Source: CAZDAW01 sp964503685
Lineage (GTDB): Bacteria > Chloroflexota > Anaerolineae > Anaerolineales > Anaerolineaceae
Direction of reading: 5' to 3'
Length of the DNA stretch: 59,011 nt
Assembly (NCBI GenBank): GCA_964503685.1
Contig: CAZDAW010000009.1
Location: 1 to 59,011, forward strand
The notes beneath the pieces were generated by a model. That model had not been told where the DNA came from, made no database searches, and saw only the letters and a list, made by a program, of their open reading frames with translations. Numbering within the stretch: the stretch's first letter is position 1; every line of letters begins with the position of its first letter. The translations under genes were made by a program, and so were the position numbers. Below, piece by piece: positions 43,272 through 51,494 of this stretch.

Positions 43272-43553
43272 ATGGTGGAAACAGGTGAATTTACAGTTAC
43301 GAACAGCGTCGGCATCCACGCCCGACCCGCAGCGACCTTTGTGAAGAAGGTAACCGGCTTCAAATCAAAAATCACCATCGAAAATCTCTCAAAAAAATCC
43401 CAGCCAGTGAACGCCAAAAGTTTTCTGAGCCTGCTTTCGATCGATATTCGCCGTGATGATCAAATTCGCATCACCGCTGATGGCGAAGACGCCAAGCAAG
43501 CCATTGATGAACTTCGCTCCCTGATCGAATCCAAATTTGGCGAGGCTGAATAA
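43272..43553 (+). CDS. ptsH: Phosphocarrier protein HPr
   Basis: Carries phosphate from enzyme I to the IIA domain of sugar transporters. The 93-residue protein has the active-site histidine in VGIHARPA (His16 from this start) and a serine corresponding to Ser46 of other HPr proteins in NAKSFLSLLS, the target of HPr kinase in Firmicutes. The ATG at 43272 has GAAAGGA about nine bases upstream; an ATG at 43263 is too close to it. It leads the operon and lies five bases before enzyme I. No HPr kinase gene is in the window. Confidence 0.95.
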   Translation: MVETGEFTVTNSVGIHARPAATFVKKVTGFKSKITIENLSKKSQPVNAKSFLSLLSIDIRRDDQIRITADGEDAKQAIDELRSLIESKFGEAE

Positions 43554-43558
43554 TCATC

Positions 43559-45268
43559 ATGGAAACTTATCAGGCAATCGGCATTTCTTCAGGTATTGCA
43601 ATCGGTCCCATTTACCGTCACGATACCCAAATCATTACCGTTGAACCCTGCAATTGTATCGACCCAGACATTGAAGCCAAACGACTGAACGCCGCCCTTA
43701 AAGAAGCCCAAAAGCAATTGGAAGACATTCTGGAGCAGACGAAAAAGGTGGCCGGCTCAAAAGAAGCAGAAATATTTGGCGCTCACATTGTCCTTTTAAG
43801 TGACCCCGAACTGCTCAAAAAAGTCCACGATTTCATTCAAAACAACCATTACAGCGCTGAATTTGCCTGGTATCAGGGAACAGAATATTATGCGGAAATG
43901 CTCAGTTCGCTGGATGATTCCTACCTGAGAGAACGTTGCGTTGATGTCAGGGATGTTGCCCAACGAGTACTCCGAATCCTTCAGGGAAAGTCGCTGCCTG
44001 GCAGCAAAATGCTGGATTATCCTGCCATCGTCGTTGCAGAAGATTTGACTCCTTCTGATACGGTGGCCTTTGATAAAACAAAAGTTCTGGCATTCTGCAC
44101 GGCCAAAGGCGGCGCCACATCGCATGTTGCCATCCTGTCGAAAGCAATCGGCATTCCGGCAGTTGTCGGCGTTGGGCCTATTCTGGATAAACTGGCGCAG
44201 AATCGTCTTGCAATCGTCAATGGCGAAAGTGGAGAGATCTTCCTCGATCCCGATAAACCCACAGTAGTCCATTACACTGAAATGGCCGAAAGATTAAAGC
44301 AATCTTTTGAAGAAGCACTGGTGTATGCAAAACAACCGGCAACAAGCGCTGATCACCGCCAATTTGAAGTTGTCGCCAACATTGGCTCGCCGGCTGATGC
44401 TGCAAAGGCCATTGAGTTTGGCGCCGAAGGCGTCGGATTATTGCGGACCGAATTCCTGTTCCTCAACCGCGAGGCCGAACCGGATGAAGACGAGCAATAT
44501 TCGGTGTATAGAAAAATATTGGAACATTTTGGCAAAAACCCGGTTGTTATCCGCACCATGGATATCGGCGGGGATAAACCAGCCAGCTATTTGAATATGG
44601 CGCAAGAATTGAACCCGTTTCTCGGTGTACGTGGTGTACGGCTTTCATTAGCCAGGCCGAAGGTCTTTCAAACTCAATTACGCGCCCTCTTACGCGCCGG
44701 CGTCGGCTACAATCTGAAGATCATGTTCCCTATGGTTGGTCTATTGAAGGAAGTGCAACAAATCAAAATGCACGTACAGGAAGCCAGGCAATCACTGGAG
44801 AAGCAGGGAATCAACTATAATAAAGACGTAGAAGTTGGAATCATGGTCGAAATTCCTTCAGCAGCAATCATGGCTGACGTGCTGGCAAAAGAAGTGGATT
44901 TTTTCAGCATTGGGACCAACGATCTCTCACAATACACCATGGCTTCAGATCGAACAAACGCCGATGTTTCACCCATGGCCGATGCCCTCGACCCGGCCGT
45001 CCTGCGTTTAATACAGATGGTAATTAAGGCCGCACACGAGAATGGCAAATGGGTAGGCTTATGTGGAGAACTGGCTGGCGATCCGCTGGCTACCCCAGTA
45101 TTAATGGGCCTTGAGGTAGATGAATTCAGTATGAACCCACGCTCTATACCTTATGTCAAGCAAGCAATCCGACGCTTCGTAATACCGCAAGCTGCCGAAA
45201 TTGCAGAAAAAGCCCTCACCTTACCCAGCGCCGCAGCAGTAAGAAAATATCTGCAAGCTTTTCGCTAA
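43559..45268 (+). CDS. ptsI: Phosphoenolpyruvate-protein phosphotransferase, enzyme I
   Basis: Starts the PTS by taking phosphate from phosphoenolpyruvate and handing it to HPr. At 569 residues it has the usual length. The phospho-histidine is in GGATSHVAIL near 190. The C-terminal PEP-binding barrel shows GVGLLRTEFLF near 290, VIRTMDIGGDKP near 327, and the signature FFSIGTNDLSQYTMASDR near 445 with the catalytic cysteine in VGLCGELAGD near 500. Five bases after HPr. A dedicated HPr/enzyme I pair inside a single sugar locus fits an organism with few PTS systems. Confidence 0.97.
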   Translation: METYQAIGISSGIAIGPIYRHDTQIITVEPCNCIDPDIEAKRLNAALKEAQKQLEDILEQTKKVAGSKEAEIFGAHIVLLSDPELLKKVHDFIQNNHYSAEFAWYQGTEYYAEMLSSLDDSYLRERCVDVRDVAQRVLRILQGKSLPGSKMLDYPAIVVAEDLTPSDTVAFDKTKVLAFCTAKGGATSHVAILSKAIGIPAVVGVGPILDKLAQNRLAIVNGESGEIFLDPDKPTVVHYTEMAERLKQSFEEALVYAKQPATSADHRQFEVVANIGSPADAAKAIEFGAEGVGLLRTEFLFLNREAEPDEDEQYSVYRKILEHFGKNPVVIRTMDIGGDKPASYLNMAQELNPFLGVRGVRLSLARPKVFQTQLRALLRAGVGYNLKIMFPMVGLLKEVQQIKMHVQEARQSLEKQGINYNKDVEVGIMVEIPSAAIMADVLAKEVDFFSIGTNDLSQYTMASDRTNADVSPMADALDPAVLRLIQMVIKAAHENGKWVGLCGELAGDPLATPVLMGLEVDEFSMNPRSIPYVKQAIRRFVIPQAAEIAEKALTLPSAAAVRKYLQAFR

Positions 45269-45290
45269 TACACGGAAAGGATAAAATGAG

Positions 45291-45659
45291 ATGAGCCTGG
45301 AATTTAGAATCGTCTTTCGAGCAAAGGATTATGAAGCCAGCGTTGATTTTTATACGAATCAATTAAGCCTGCCAGTATCTGCTTTCTGGGATCGGGGTCC
45401 GGCCGAACGGGGAACCTGTTACCAGGCAGCAGCAGGAACGATAGAAGTTTTAGCTTTACCTCCCGGACAGGCGTATGTGCAACCAACTGGATTTGAAATT
45501 GCCATCGAAGTTGAAAACGTTGATGAGGTTTACCAGCAGTGCAAGCAAAAGAAAATGTCGTTCCGCGGTGAATTAGCCAATAAACCATGGGGACACCGCG
45601 CGTTTTCATTAAACGACCCCGATGGTATAAAAGTTATTATTTATTCCATCATCAAGTAG
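45291..45659 (+). CDS. VOC-superfamily (glyoxalase/bleomycin resistance-like) protein
   Basis: A 122-residue protein with the beta-alpha-beta-beta-beta VOC fold: one module starts at RIVFRAKDYEASVDFYTNQL and the second around GFEIAIEVENVDEVYQQC, with HRAFSLNDPDGIKVI near the end. VOC members include glyoxalases, isomerases and antibiotic-binding proteins; the substrate is not evident. It lies 22 bases after ptsI and may be an isomerase or epimerase for the imported sugar, but that is a guess. Confidence 0.82.
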   Translation: MSLEFRIVFRAKDYEASVDFYTNQLSLPVSAFWDRGPAERGTCYQAAAGTIEVLALPPGQAYVQPTGFEIAIEVENVDEVYQQCKQKKMSFRGELANKPWGHRAFSLNDPDGIKVIIYSIIK

Positions 45660-45702
45660 CTTACAGAATCGAAAACGGTCACAGAATTGCAACGTAATGT
45701 TA

Positions 45703-45757
45703 TTGACAGCAAAGGTAGATTTCTCTAAAATGATGATAATCATCACCGGTCATTACC
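45703..45757 (+). promoter_or_regulatory. Promoter and operator of the GntR/UTRA regulator gene
   Basis: TTGACA (45703-45708), 17 bases, TAAAAT (45726-45731) is a near-consensus promoter. Downstream is CGGTCATTACCA, whose core GGTCATTACC (45748-45757) differs by one base from the operator at the HPr promoter. A second palindrome, TGATGAT-A-ATCATCA (45732-45746), lies between them. Autoregulation by the encoded repressor is expected. Confidence 0.75.
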
Positions 45758-45803
45758 AATGGGTTTCTAAGACTATCCAATATTTGGAGGGATTGGATTA
45801 AAT

Positions 45804-46553
45804 ATGGAAATTGATCGAAACACTCCCATACCTTTGCATATACAACTCAGGCAGTTAATGATTTCACGAATCGAATCAGGAATTTTCAACGCGAATGAAC
45901 CCCTGCCATCTGAACGCGAACTTTGCGATGATTTCGGCGTGAGCCGCACGACCGTGCGGGAAACCCTGCGACATCTGGAAAAGGAAGGTTTCATTTATAA
46001 AGTACCCGGACGCGGCGCGTTCATCTCCACTTCACCCAGAATGGTGATCATCAATGTTTCATTGGATGGATTCAGTTCAGATTTACAACGGGAAGGCATG
46101 ATACCATCCAGCACCGTCATCGGTTTCGAGACGATAACCTCACCTAATGAGGAGTTAATGTCCGTTATGCATTTCGACAAGGACACACCTTCTTGTGAGA
46201 TCGTAAAAATTGAACGGCTGCGTTTTAGAAACGAGGCTCCTCTAGCGTTGCATACGGTTTACCTCAACCACCGCTTCTGCCCCAGAATATTAGATCATAA
46301 TCTGGCAAAAGAATCACTCTTCAGCATCCTGCGGCACAATTACGGGCTCAAGCTGGTGCACGCCGAAGAGCAGGCTTATGCCGCTCTGGCCACGCCCAGA
46401 GAACTGCGGCTGCTCAAGATCGAACCACCGGCGGCTGTACTGCGCAGCGAACGGACGACTTATTTGGATTCTGGCGATGTCATCGAATACTCTCAAGCAA
46501 CCTACTGCGGTGAATCATACCGCTTAAACATACAACTCAATTCAAGGGAATAG
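45804..46553 (+). CDS. GntR-family regulator with UTRA effector domain
   Basis: A 249-residue regulator. The winged helix (about 1-75) carries the GntR pattern PLPSERELCDDFGVSRTTVR, then LEKEGFIYKVPGRGAFI. The C-terminal UTRA domain (about 95-240) has the chorismate-lyase-like fold that binds sugar phosphates or similar ligands in HutC/NagR regulators. It sits between enzyme I/VOC and the IIA-IIB-IICD genes and has its own promoter. Matching operators at its own gene and at ptsH suggest it represses the locus until the sugar or its phosphate is present. Confidence 0.93.
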   Translation: MEIDRNTPIPLHIQLRQLMISRIESGIFNANEPLPSERELCDDFGVSRTTVRETLRHLEKEGFIYKVPGRGAFISTSPRMVIINVSLDGFSSDLQREGMIPSSTVIGFETITSPNEELMSVMHFDKDTPSCEIVKIERLRFRNEAPLALHTVYLNHRFCPRILDHNLAKESLFSILRHNYGLKLVHAEEQAYAALATPRELRLLKIEPPAAVLRSERTTYLDSGDVIEYSQATYCGESYRLNIQLNSRE

Positions 46554-46565
46554 AAAGGAATCGGA

Positions 46566-46961
46566 ATGATTAACATCGTTGTTGTCTCTCACGGAAAGTT
46601 GTGCTCGGCGTTAGTCAGCTCAGCAAAAATGATTACAGGCAGGGTTCAGGGTGTTTATTCGGTACCCCTCCTGGCAAAAGACAGTCCGAGTATTTATGAA
46701 GAAAAACTCAATGCAGTTCTGAAACCCATCGAGGGACAAGACACATTGATCTTGATTGACGTCTTTTCAGGAACGCCTTATAACGTTTCAGTCCGTCATG
46801 TACTCAAGGATAATGTAGAATGCATCACAGGCGTCAATCTGCCCATGGTGATCGAAGCAATCATGTCCAGAGAAGGCGCCACATTATCAGAGTTGGCCGC
46901 AAATCTGACCGAAGCCGGCAAAGATTCGGTAAAAAATTTAAAATCGATGTTTAAACAATAA
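46566..46961 (+). CDS. PTS mannose-family IIA component
   Basis: A 131-residue cytoplasmic phosphocarrier of the mannose/sorbose (Man) class. The phosphorylated histidine is His9 in MINIVVVSHGKLCSAL, and the end of the fold shows DVFSGTPYNVSVRH near 72 and GVNLPMVIEAIMSR near 94, matching ManX. It takes phosphate from HPr and passes it to IIB. AAAGGAATCGG precedes the ATG, 12 bases after the regulator stop. Confidence 0.93.
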   Translation: MINIVVVSHGKLCSALVSSAKMITGRVQGVYSVPLLAKDSPSIYEEKLNAVLKPIEGQDTLILIDVFSGTPYNVSVRHVLKDNVECITGVNLPMVIEAIMSREGATLSELAANLTEAGKDSVKNLKSMFKQ

Positions 46962-46989
46962 TACATAAAAATAACAAGGAGGTGTCGCA

Positions 46990-47472
46990 TTGAACTGGGG
47001 ATTAGTCCGTATAGATGACCGTTTAATACACGGCCAAGTTATTGCAGTCTGGTGCAAGACAAAAAAATTTACACGAATTGCTATTATTGACGACATGGTT
47101 GCTGCAGATTCCTTCATGCAGCAGGTATTGAAGCTGGCTGCGCCTGCCGGCATCCAAGTAGAAGCCTTCTCTGTCGCCGACGGAGTTAAAGTTCTGGCCC
47201 AGGTTCAGAACCCTGAGACAACGATGGTGCTTATGAAAACGCCGCTCACTGCGAAACGATTATTTGAAAGTGGATTCAACTATACCGAACTCAACATCGG
47301 CGGCATCGGTGGTGGTCCAGGGCGAAAGAACGTATTCAAGAATATCGCCATGTCAGATGAGGAATTTGGCATCCTCAAAGACCTGACTGCAAAGGGAGTG
47401 AAAATTACACTCCTGACAGTTCCAGGCGAGAAATCAAAAGATTTTACAGAATTAATGAATGAAAGGAAATGA
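46990..47472 (+). CDS. PTS mannose-family IIB component (TTG start)
   Basis: A 160-residue IIB subunit that phosphorylates the incoming sugar. The active site reads LVRIDDRLIHGQV, with His14 the phosphoryl carrier as in ManX/LevE. The start is TTG at 46990, supported by a very strong AAGGAGGTG ending six bases upstream and by the fact that homology begins there; no suitable ATG exists. It lies 28 bases after IIA. Unlike E. coli, IIA and IIB are separate proteins here. Confidence 0.94.
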   Translation: MNWGLVRIDDRLIHGQVIAVWCKTKKFTRIAIIDDMVAADSFMQQVLKLAAPAGIQVEAFSVADGVKVLAQVQNPETTMVLMKTPLTAKRLFESGFNYTELNIGGIGGGPGRKNVFKNIAMSDEEFGILKDLTAKGVKITLLTVPGEKSKDFTELMNERK

Positions 47473-47567
47473 AAGGAGGTGAGGAGATAAGGCAACAAAT
47501 AAAGTAAGTTTGTTGGTGTCATCAAATTTTTTTAAGCAGTTCCATTTCAGGAAAGGAGAGATTGGTA
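47473..47567 (+). promoter_or_regulatory. Inter-gene leader with unused ribosome site and small hairpin
   Basis: Just at the IIB stop is GAAAGGAGGTGA (47471-47482), a perfect Shine-Dalgarno sequence, but no start codon with an open frame follows at the right distance. A 7-base inverted repeat CAACAAA (47493-47499) / TTTGTTG (47509-47515) and a run of seven T (47527-47533) come next. The IIC-IID gene has its own AAAGGAGAG at 47552-47560. The region may tune expression of the membrane component or be what is left of a lost small gene. Confidence 0.4.
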
Positions 47568-49355
47568 ATGAAGGGTTATAAGCAAAAAGTTGGTCTGGCA
47601 ATGATGGTTAGCATTGGCATGTTGTTTGCCAGCTACATGATTGTCAAGGCTGCCCCGTTAGGGCAAACAGCAGAAGCGCCAAAAATGAGCCTGCTAATGG
47701 CCATCATTGTTGGCGTTCTCTACTACATCGCGAATTCTCCGTGGCTTGCAAACCTGGGCTTCACCGTCTTCTATCGCCCATTGATCGCCGGCACCCTGGT
47801 CGGCCTCATCATGGGACAGCCAGCCGAAGGTATCGCTATTGGGGCGAATATCAACGTATTATACCTGGGCTGGATATCCGCCGGTGGTTCTCTGCCAGGC
47901 GATCCTGCGCTTGCTGGTTACCTGGGCACCGCTCTGGCCCTGGGAGGTGGATTGGATATCAATGCATCTCTCGCGGTCGCTGCGCCATTAGGACTGCTCG
48001 GTTCAGTAACCTGGTCACTGCGTATGTCCCTTTGCTCGATCATTCCCCACTGGGCTGATAACTATGCCGAGAAGGGAGATATCAAGGGTGTTGCCCGCAG
48101 TAATTATATCTATTCTCAACCGTTCTTGTTTGTGCTCTACGGCATCCCAGTCATGCTTGCTGCATACCTGGGCGCTCCAGCCGTTGGAGCCGGCCTGGAT
48201 TGGATCGCAGCGAACGCCATTTGGGTCATGTCCGGCCTGTACGCCGCCAGCGGTATGTTGGCTGCCCTGGGTATTGCCCTCAACCTTAAATTCCTGTTGA
48301 AGGGAAGTGTCTGGCCCTACTTCTTCGTCGGTTTCGTTGTCACCTCGATGATGACCGGCAGCGTCAACCTGCTCATGCTGGCAATCATTGGCGCCGCCCT
48401 CGCCTTCGTCCATGTTCTGTTCACGCTGGGAATGCCTGAAGGCTCACTCACGGGAGAAGGAGAGGAACGGAAGACAAGCGGCAAACTCACCAAGAACGAC
48501 GTCTTCAAATCTTGGGTACGCTGGCTATTCTTCTCGCACTCATGCTACAACTGGGAACGTATGCAAGGTATGGGCTTCGCTCACGCCATGACCCCAATCA
48601 TCGAGAAGCTGTACACGACCAAAGAAGACATTGTTGCTGCCCTCAAGCGTCACCTGGTGTTCTTCAACACCCAGCCTGATATCGGCGGTATTGTTCTCGG
48701 CGCAGTCGTCGCCATGGAAGAAGAACGCTCTGAAGGCGCAGACATCAGCGACGAAGCCATCAACGCGGTCAAGACCGGTCTGATGGGCCCAATGGCTGGC
48801 ATCGGTGACACAATCCAGCAAGGCATCGTCATCCCCATCGCCCTGGCAATCGGTATGAACATTGCCACCGGCGGTCAGGTTGGCACAGCCACCAAGGGTA
48901 ATATCCTTGGGCCGTTGTTCTACATTGTGGCTGTTGCGGCGTTTGTCTGGGGCATCGGCTGGTGGCTGTACTACACCGGTTACAAGCAAGGCCGTTCCGC
49001 AGTGACGAACATCCTGTCCAGCGGCGCGTTGCAGCGGGTGATCGTTGGCGCTGAAGTTTTAGGTAACTTCATCCTTGGCGCACTGGCAGTCTCATTCGTC
49101 AAAGTATCAACCCCGCTTGCCCTGAAAATCGGTGGAACAATCTTCAAACTTCAAGACATTTTCAATCAATTCATGCCCAACTTGCTGCCCCTGATACTGG
49201 TCATCCTGGTCTGGTGGCTGTTGGCCAAGAAGAACGTTTCTGCAACCACCGTCATGATCTGGATCATCGCAATCGGTATCATCACCGCTTACCCAATCTG
49301 GCCTGGTTTGAACGAAGCCGGTGAGGTCATCAAAGTCGGCCTCTTTGGCGGCTAG
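47568..49355 (+). CDS. Fused PTS mannose-family IIC-IID membrane component
   Basis: A 595-residue fusion that forms the sugar channel of a mannose-family PTS. After a ~40-residue N-terminal extension with one hydrophobic helix, the IIC domain runs to about residue 285 (FYRPLIAGTLVGLIMGQPAEG near 70). A short charged linker (GEGEERKTSG) leads to the IID domain from about 307 to the end, with NWERMQGMGFAHAM, HLVFFNTQPDIGG and GLMGPMAGIGDTIQQG as in ManZ. IIC and IID are normally separate proteins (ManY and ManZ). Both domains look complete. The ATG at 47568 follows AAAGGAGAG. The gene ends in TAG. Confidence 0.92.
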   Translation: MKGYKQKVGLAMMVSIGMLFASYMIVKAAPLGQTAEAPKMSLLMAIIVGVLYYIANSPWLANLGFTVFYRPLIAGTLVGLIMGQPAEGIAIGANINVLYLGWISAGGSLPGDPALAGYLGTALALGGGLDINASLAVAAPLGLLGSVTWSLRMSLCSIIPHWADNYAEKGDIKGVARSNYIYSQPFLFVLYGIPVMLAAYLGAPAVGAGLDWIAANAIWVMSGLYAASGMLAALGIALNLKFLLKGSVWPYFFVGFVVTSMMTGSVNLLMLAIIGAALAFVHVLFTLGMPEGSLTGEGEERKTSGKLTKNDVFKSWVRWLFFSHSCYNWERMQGMGFAHAMTPIIEKLYTTKEDIVAALKRHLVFFNTQPDIGGIVLGAVVAMEEERSEGADISDEAINAVKTGLMGPMAGIGDTIQQGIVIPIALAIGMNIATGGQVGTATKGNILGPLFYIVAVAAFVWGIGWWLYYTGYKQGRSAVTNILSSGALQRVIVGAEVLGNFILGALAVSFVKVSTPLALKIGGTIFKLQDIFNQFMPNLLPLILVILVWWLLAKKNVSATTVMIWIIAIGIITAYPIWPGLNEAGEVIKVGLFGG

Positions 49356-49420
49356 CAACCGATTGTCGCTGTTACCCGCTTTTTTCGGTATAGTTGACAA
49401 TCGGGTTTAGTAAAACAACG

Positions 49421-49447
49421 GGCCTGGCCCGCAAATTGGGCCAGGCC
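49421..49447 (+). terminator. Perfect 10-base hairpin between IIC-IID and aldolase genes
   Basis: GGCCTGGCCC (49421-49430), a seven-base loop and GGGCCAGGCC (49438-49447) form a perfect GC-rich stem. The following bases are TTATGTAAACC, not a T-run, so it may be a partial terminator or an RNA-processing or stability element that adjusts the level of the two downstream enzymes. Confidence 0.55.
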
Positions 49448-49492
49448 TTATGTAAACCAATTATTCGTATATAGTAAAGAGAGTAAAAAAAA

Positions 49493-50287
49493 ATGTCAGG
49501 ATTAAAAACACATCGTTGGAATAACATCTTTGGCAAAGACGGCAAAACCGTCATATTCGCCATGGACCACGCTGCTTCCTTTGGTTTGATGGAAGGGCTG
49601 GAGAAACCCGGAGAGGTCATCCGCAAGGTTCGTGACGGCGGCGCAGACGCCATTTTGACCACCTACGGCATCGCCGCGAAATTTGGCGATGAAATCGGCG
49701 GCATGGGACTGGTGTTGCGCGTGGATGGCGGAAGTACGATGCTGGCCAAAGAACGCGGCGTCACACAATTGATGCTCACCATCCAGGACGCAGTTCGCAT
49801 CGGCGCAGATGCAGTCGGAGCAATGGGTATGCCCGGTTCAGTTTCTGAAACAGAAACCCTGCCCTACCTCGCCAGCCTGATTTCAGAAGGGGCCGAATGG
49901 GGAATGCCTGTGATGGCCGAAATGCTGCCAGCCGGTTTCGAGAATCCCAAAGAGTGGTGGACGCCGCAAAACATCGGCAGCGCCTGCCGTATAGGCGCTG
50001 AAATGGGCGTCGATTTCATCAAAACAACTTTCAGCGGCGATCTCGAAAGCTTTAAAAATATCATCAGCCAGCTTTATGTCCCCGTTGTCGTTCTGGGCGG
50101 CGGCAAAATCGGCGAACCCAAAGACCTGTTAAATAACATCTATGCTTCAATGCAAGCAGGCGCAAACGGTGTTGCGGTTGGTCGCAACATTTACCAATAC
50201 AAAGACCCCGAAAAAATCACCGCAGCAATAGCCGCTATCGTTCACGATGGCGCAACGGTCGATGATGCTATGAAATGCATGAAATAA
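49493..50287 (+). CDS. Class I aldolase of the FbaB/LsrF (DeoC-like) family
   Basis: A 264-residue TIM-barrel aldolase of the archaeal-type class I fructose-bisphosphate aldolase family (FbaB, LsrF). The start MSGLKTHRWNNIFGKDGK and AMDHAASFGLMEG are typical. The Schiff-base lysine lies in VDFIKTTFSGD near 168, and the phosphate site in VLGGGKIG and GVAVGRNIYQ near 225. It would cleave a ketose phosphate made from the PTS sugar, or use a 3-hydroxy-ketone phosphate as LsrF does. It follows the PTS membrane gene, separated by a hairpin. Confidence 0.9.
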   Translation: MSGLKTHRWNNIFGKDGKTVIFAMDHAASFGLMEGLEKPGEVIRKVRDGGADAILTTYGIAAKFGDEIGGMGLVLRVDGGSTMLAKERGVTQLMLTIQDAVRIGADAVGAMGMPGSVSETETLPYLASLISEGAEWGMPVMAEMLPAGFENPKEWWTPQNIGSACRIGAEMGVDFIKTTFSGDLESFKNIISQLYVPVVVLGGGKIGEPKDLLNNIYASMQAGANGVAVGRNIYQYKDPEKITAAIAAIVHDGATVDDAMKCMK

Positions 50288-50303
50288 TATAAGGAATATG
50301 ATT

Positions 50304-51344
50304 ATGACTGAAACATTTAAACGGTCGGTCTTTGTAGGTCCTCAACAGATACGCATCGACACAGTCCCCATCCCAGAACCAGGCCCACGCCAGGCGTTAG
50401 TAAAAGTGAAAGCCTGCGCCATCTGCACCTGGGAACAACGCACTTATTCTGGTGAAGAAAAGTTTTATCCACTCGCTGGTGGGCACGAAGTCTCCGGCGA
50501 ATTAGTTAAGCTGGGCAACCAGGTTTACACTGATGCAAAAATTGGCGACCAGGTAATGGCTTCTACCCTCACACGCTGCGGTTATTGCGATTCATGCCGG
50601 CGTGGTCTGGACAGCATCTGCGATAATTCATTCAAATCGTTCAAGAATTCAGATGTGCCCGGCCCTGGCGGTCTTTCCGAATACGTTCTGCTGGACGATT
50701 ACCAGTTATACAAAAGTGCAGGTCAGGTTTCTTTTGAAGAATTAAGTCTGGCAGAGCCGCTCGCCTGCGTCACCCGCAGCATCCGCAAGGCCAAACTAGA
50801 GCGCACCGATAACGTCGTCGTCGTCGGCGCAGGTATCATGGGGTTGCTGCACACCTTACTGGCAAAACAAGCCGGCTGCCACGTTATCGTTAGTGAGCCC
50901 AATCAGGAACGCGCTGCATTTGCTAAAAAGATGGGCGCTGATGCCATCATTGATCCGACCAGCACGCCCTTCGCCGATGAAGTTAAGAAATTAACAGGCG
51001 GCCGCGGCGCGGATAAAATCTTCTGCGCCGTTAGCATCGCAGCAGCAGTCGAGCAAGCCATTGACGCCGCTGCTAAAGGCGGCTATGTGGCTGTTTACGC
51101 CAGTATTCATCCCCGCGGAACAAAGATCAGCGTCGATCCCAATCCATTCCACAGCAAAGAAATAATCCTGACCGGTACAGTCAGCCAGGATAAAGAAGAT
51201 GTGCTTCAGGCAGTCCGAATGATTTCAATGGGTATTATCGATATGAAGCCCTTCATATCAAAAGTATTCCCATTTGCGCAACTAGAAGATGCGATCAAAG
51301 CTGCATTAAAACCCGACACCTACCGTGTCGTCGTAACCATGTAG
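50304..51344 (+). CDS. Zinc-dependent medium-chain dehydrogenase (polyol or threonine dehydrogenase-like)
   Basis: A 346-residue MDR enzyme. The catalytic zinc ligands are Cys in KACAICTWEQR near 35 and His-Glu in AGGHEVSGE near 58; the structural zinc site is CGYCDSCRRGLDSIC near 91. The NAD loop VVVGAGIMG is near 170. Members oxidise sugar alcohols, galactitol-1-phosphate or threonine. Beside a PTS and an aldolase, a polyol-phosphate dehydrogenase that makes the ketose phosphate for the aldolase is a sensible inference. Start at 50304: AAGGAA lies seven bases upstream, and the ATG at 50298 is too close to it. Ends in TAG. Confidence 0.9.
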   Translation: MTETFKRSVFVGPQQIRIDTVPIPEPGPRQALVKVKACAICTWEQRTYSGEEKFYPLAGGHEVSGELVKLGNQVYTDAKIGDQVMASTLTRCGYCDSCRRGLDSICDNSFKSFKNSDVPGPGGLSEYVLLDDYQLYKSAGQVSFEELSLAEPLACVTRSIRKAKLERTDNVVVVGAGIMGLLHTLLAKQAGCHVIVSEPNQERAAFAKKMGADAIIDPTSTPFADEVKKLTGGRGADKIFCAVSIAAAVEQAIDAAAKGGYVAVYASIHPRGTKISVDPNPFHSKEIILTGTVSQDKEDVLQAVRMISMGIIDMKPFISKVFPFAQLEDAIKAALKPDTYRVVVTM

Positions 51345-51418
51345 CTTGACCTCGGACGGATGAAACACCACCATCATTATAATCCGGTTGATCCGAGCAA
51401 TCAACCCCTTCCCCCTGG

Positions 51419-51448
51419 AATCCCCCCGCCGCACGTTGCGGGGGGATT
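51419..51448 (+). terminator. Rho-independent terminator of the PTS locus
   Basis: AATCCCCCCGC (51419-51429) pairs perfectly with GCGGGGGGATT (51438-51448) across an eight-base loop, and the right arm continues into TTATT. It follows the dehydrogenase stop by 75 bases and closes the operon. Confidence 0.85.
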
Positions 51449-51494
51449 TTATTCCAAAAAGTAGTGCTATAATTCAATCATTGAGACATAAAGA

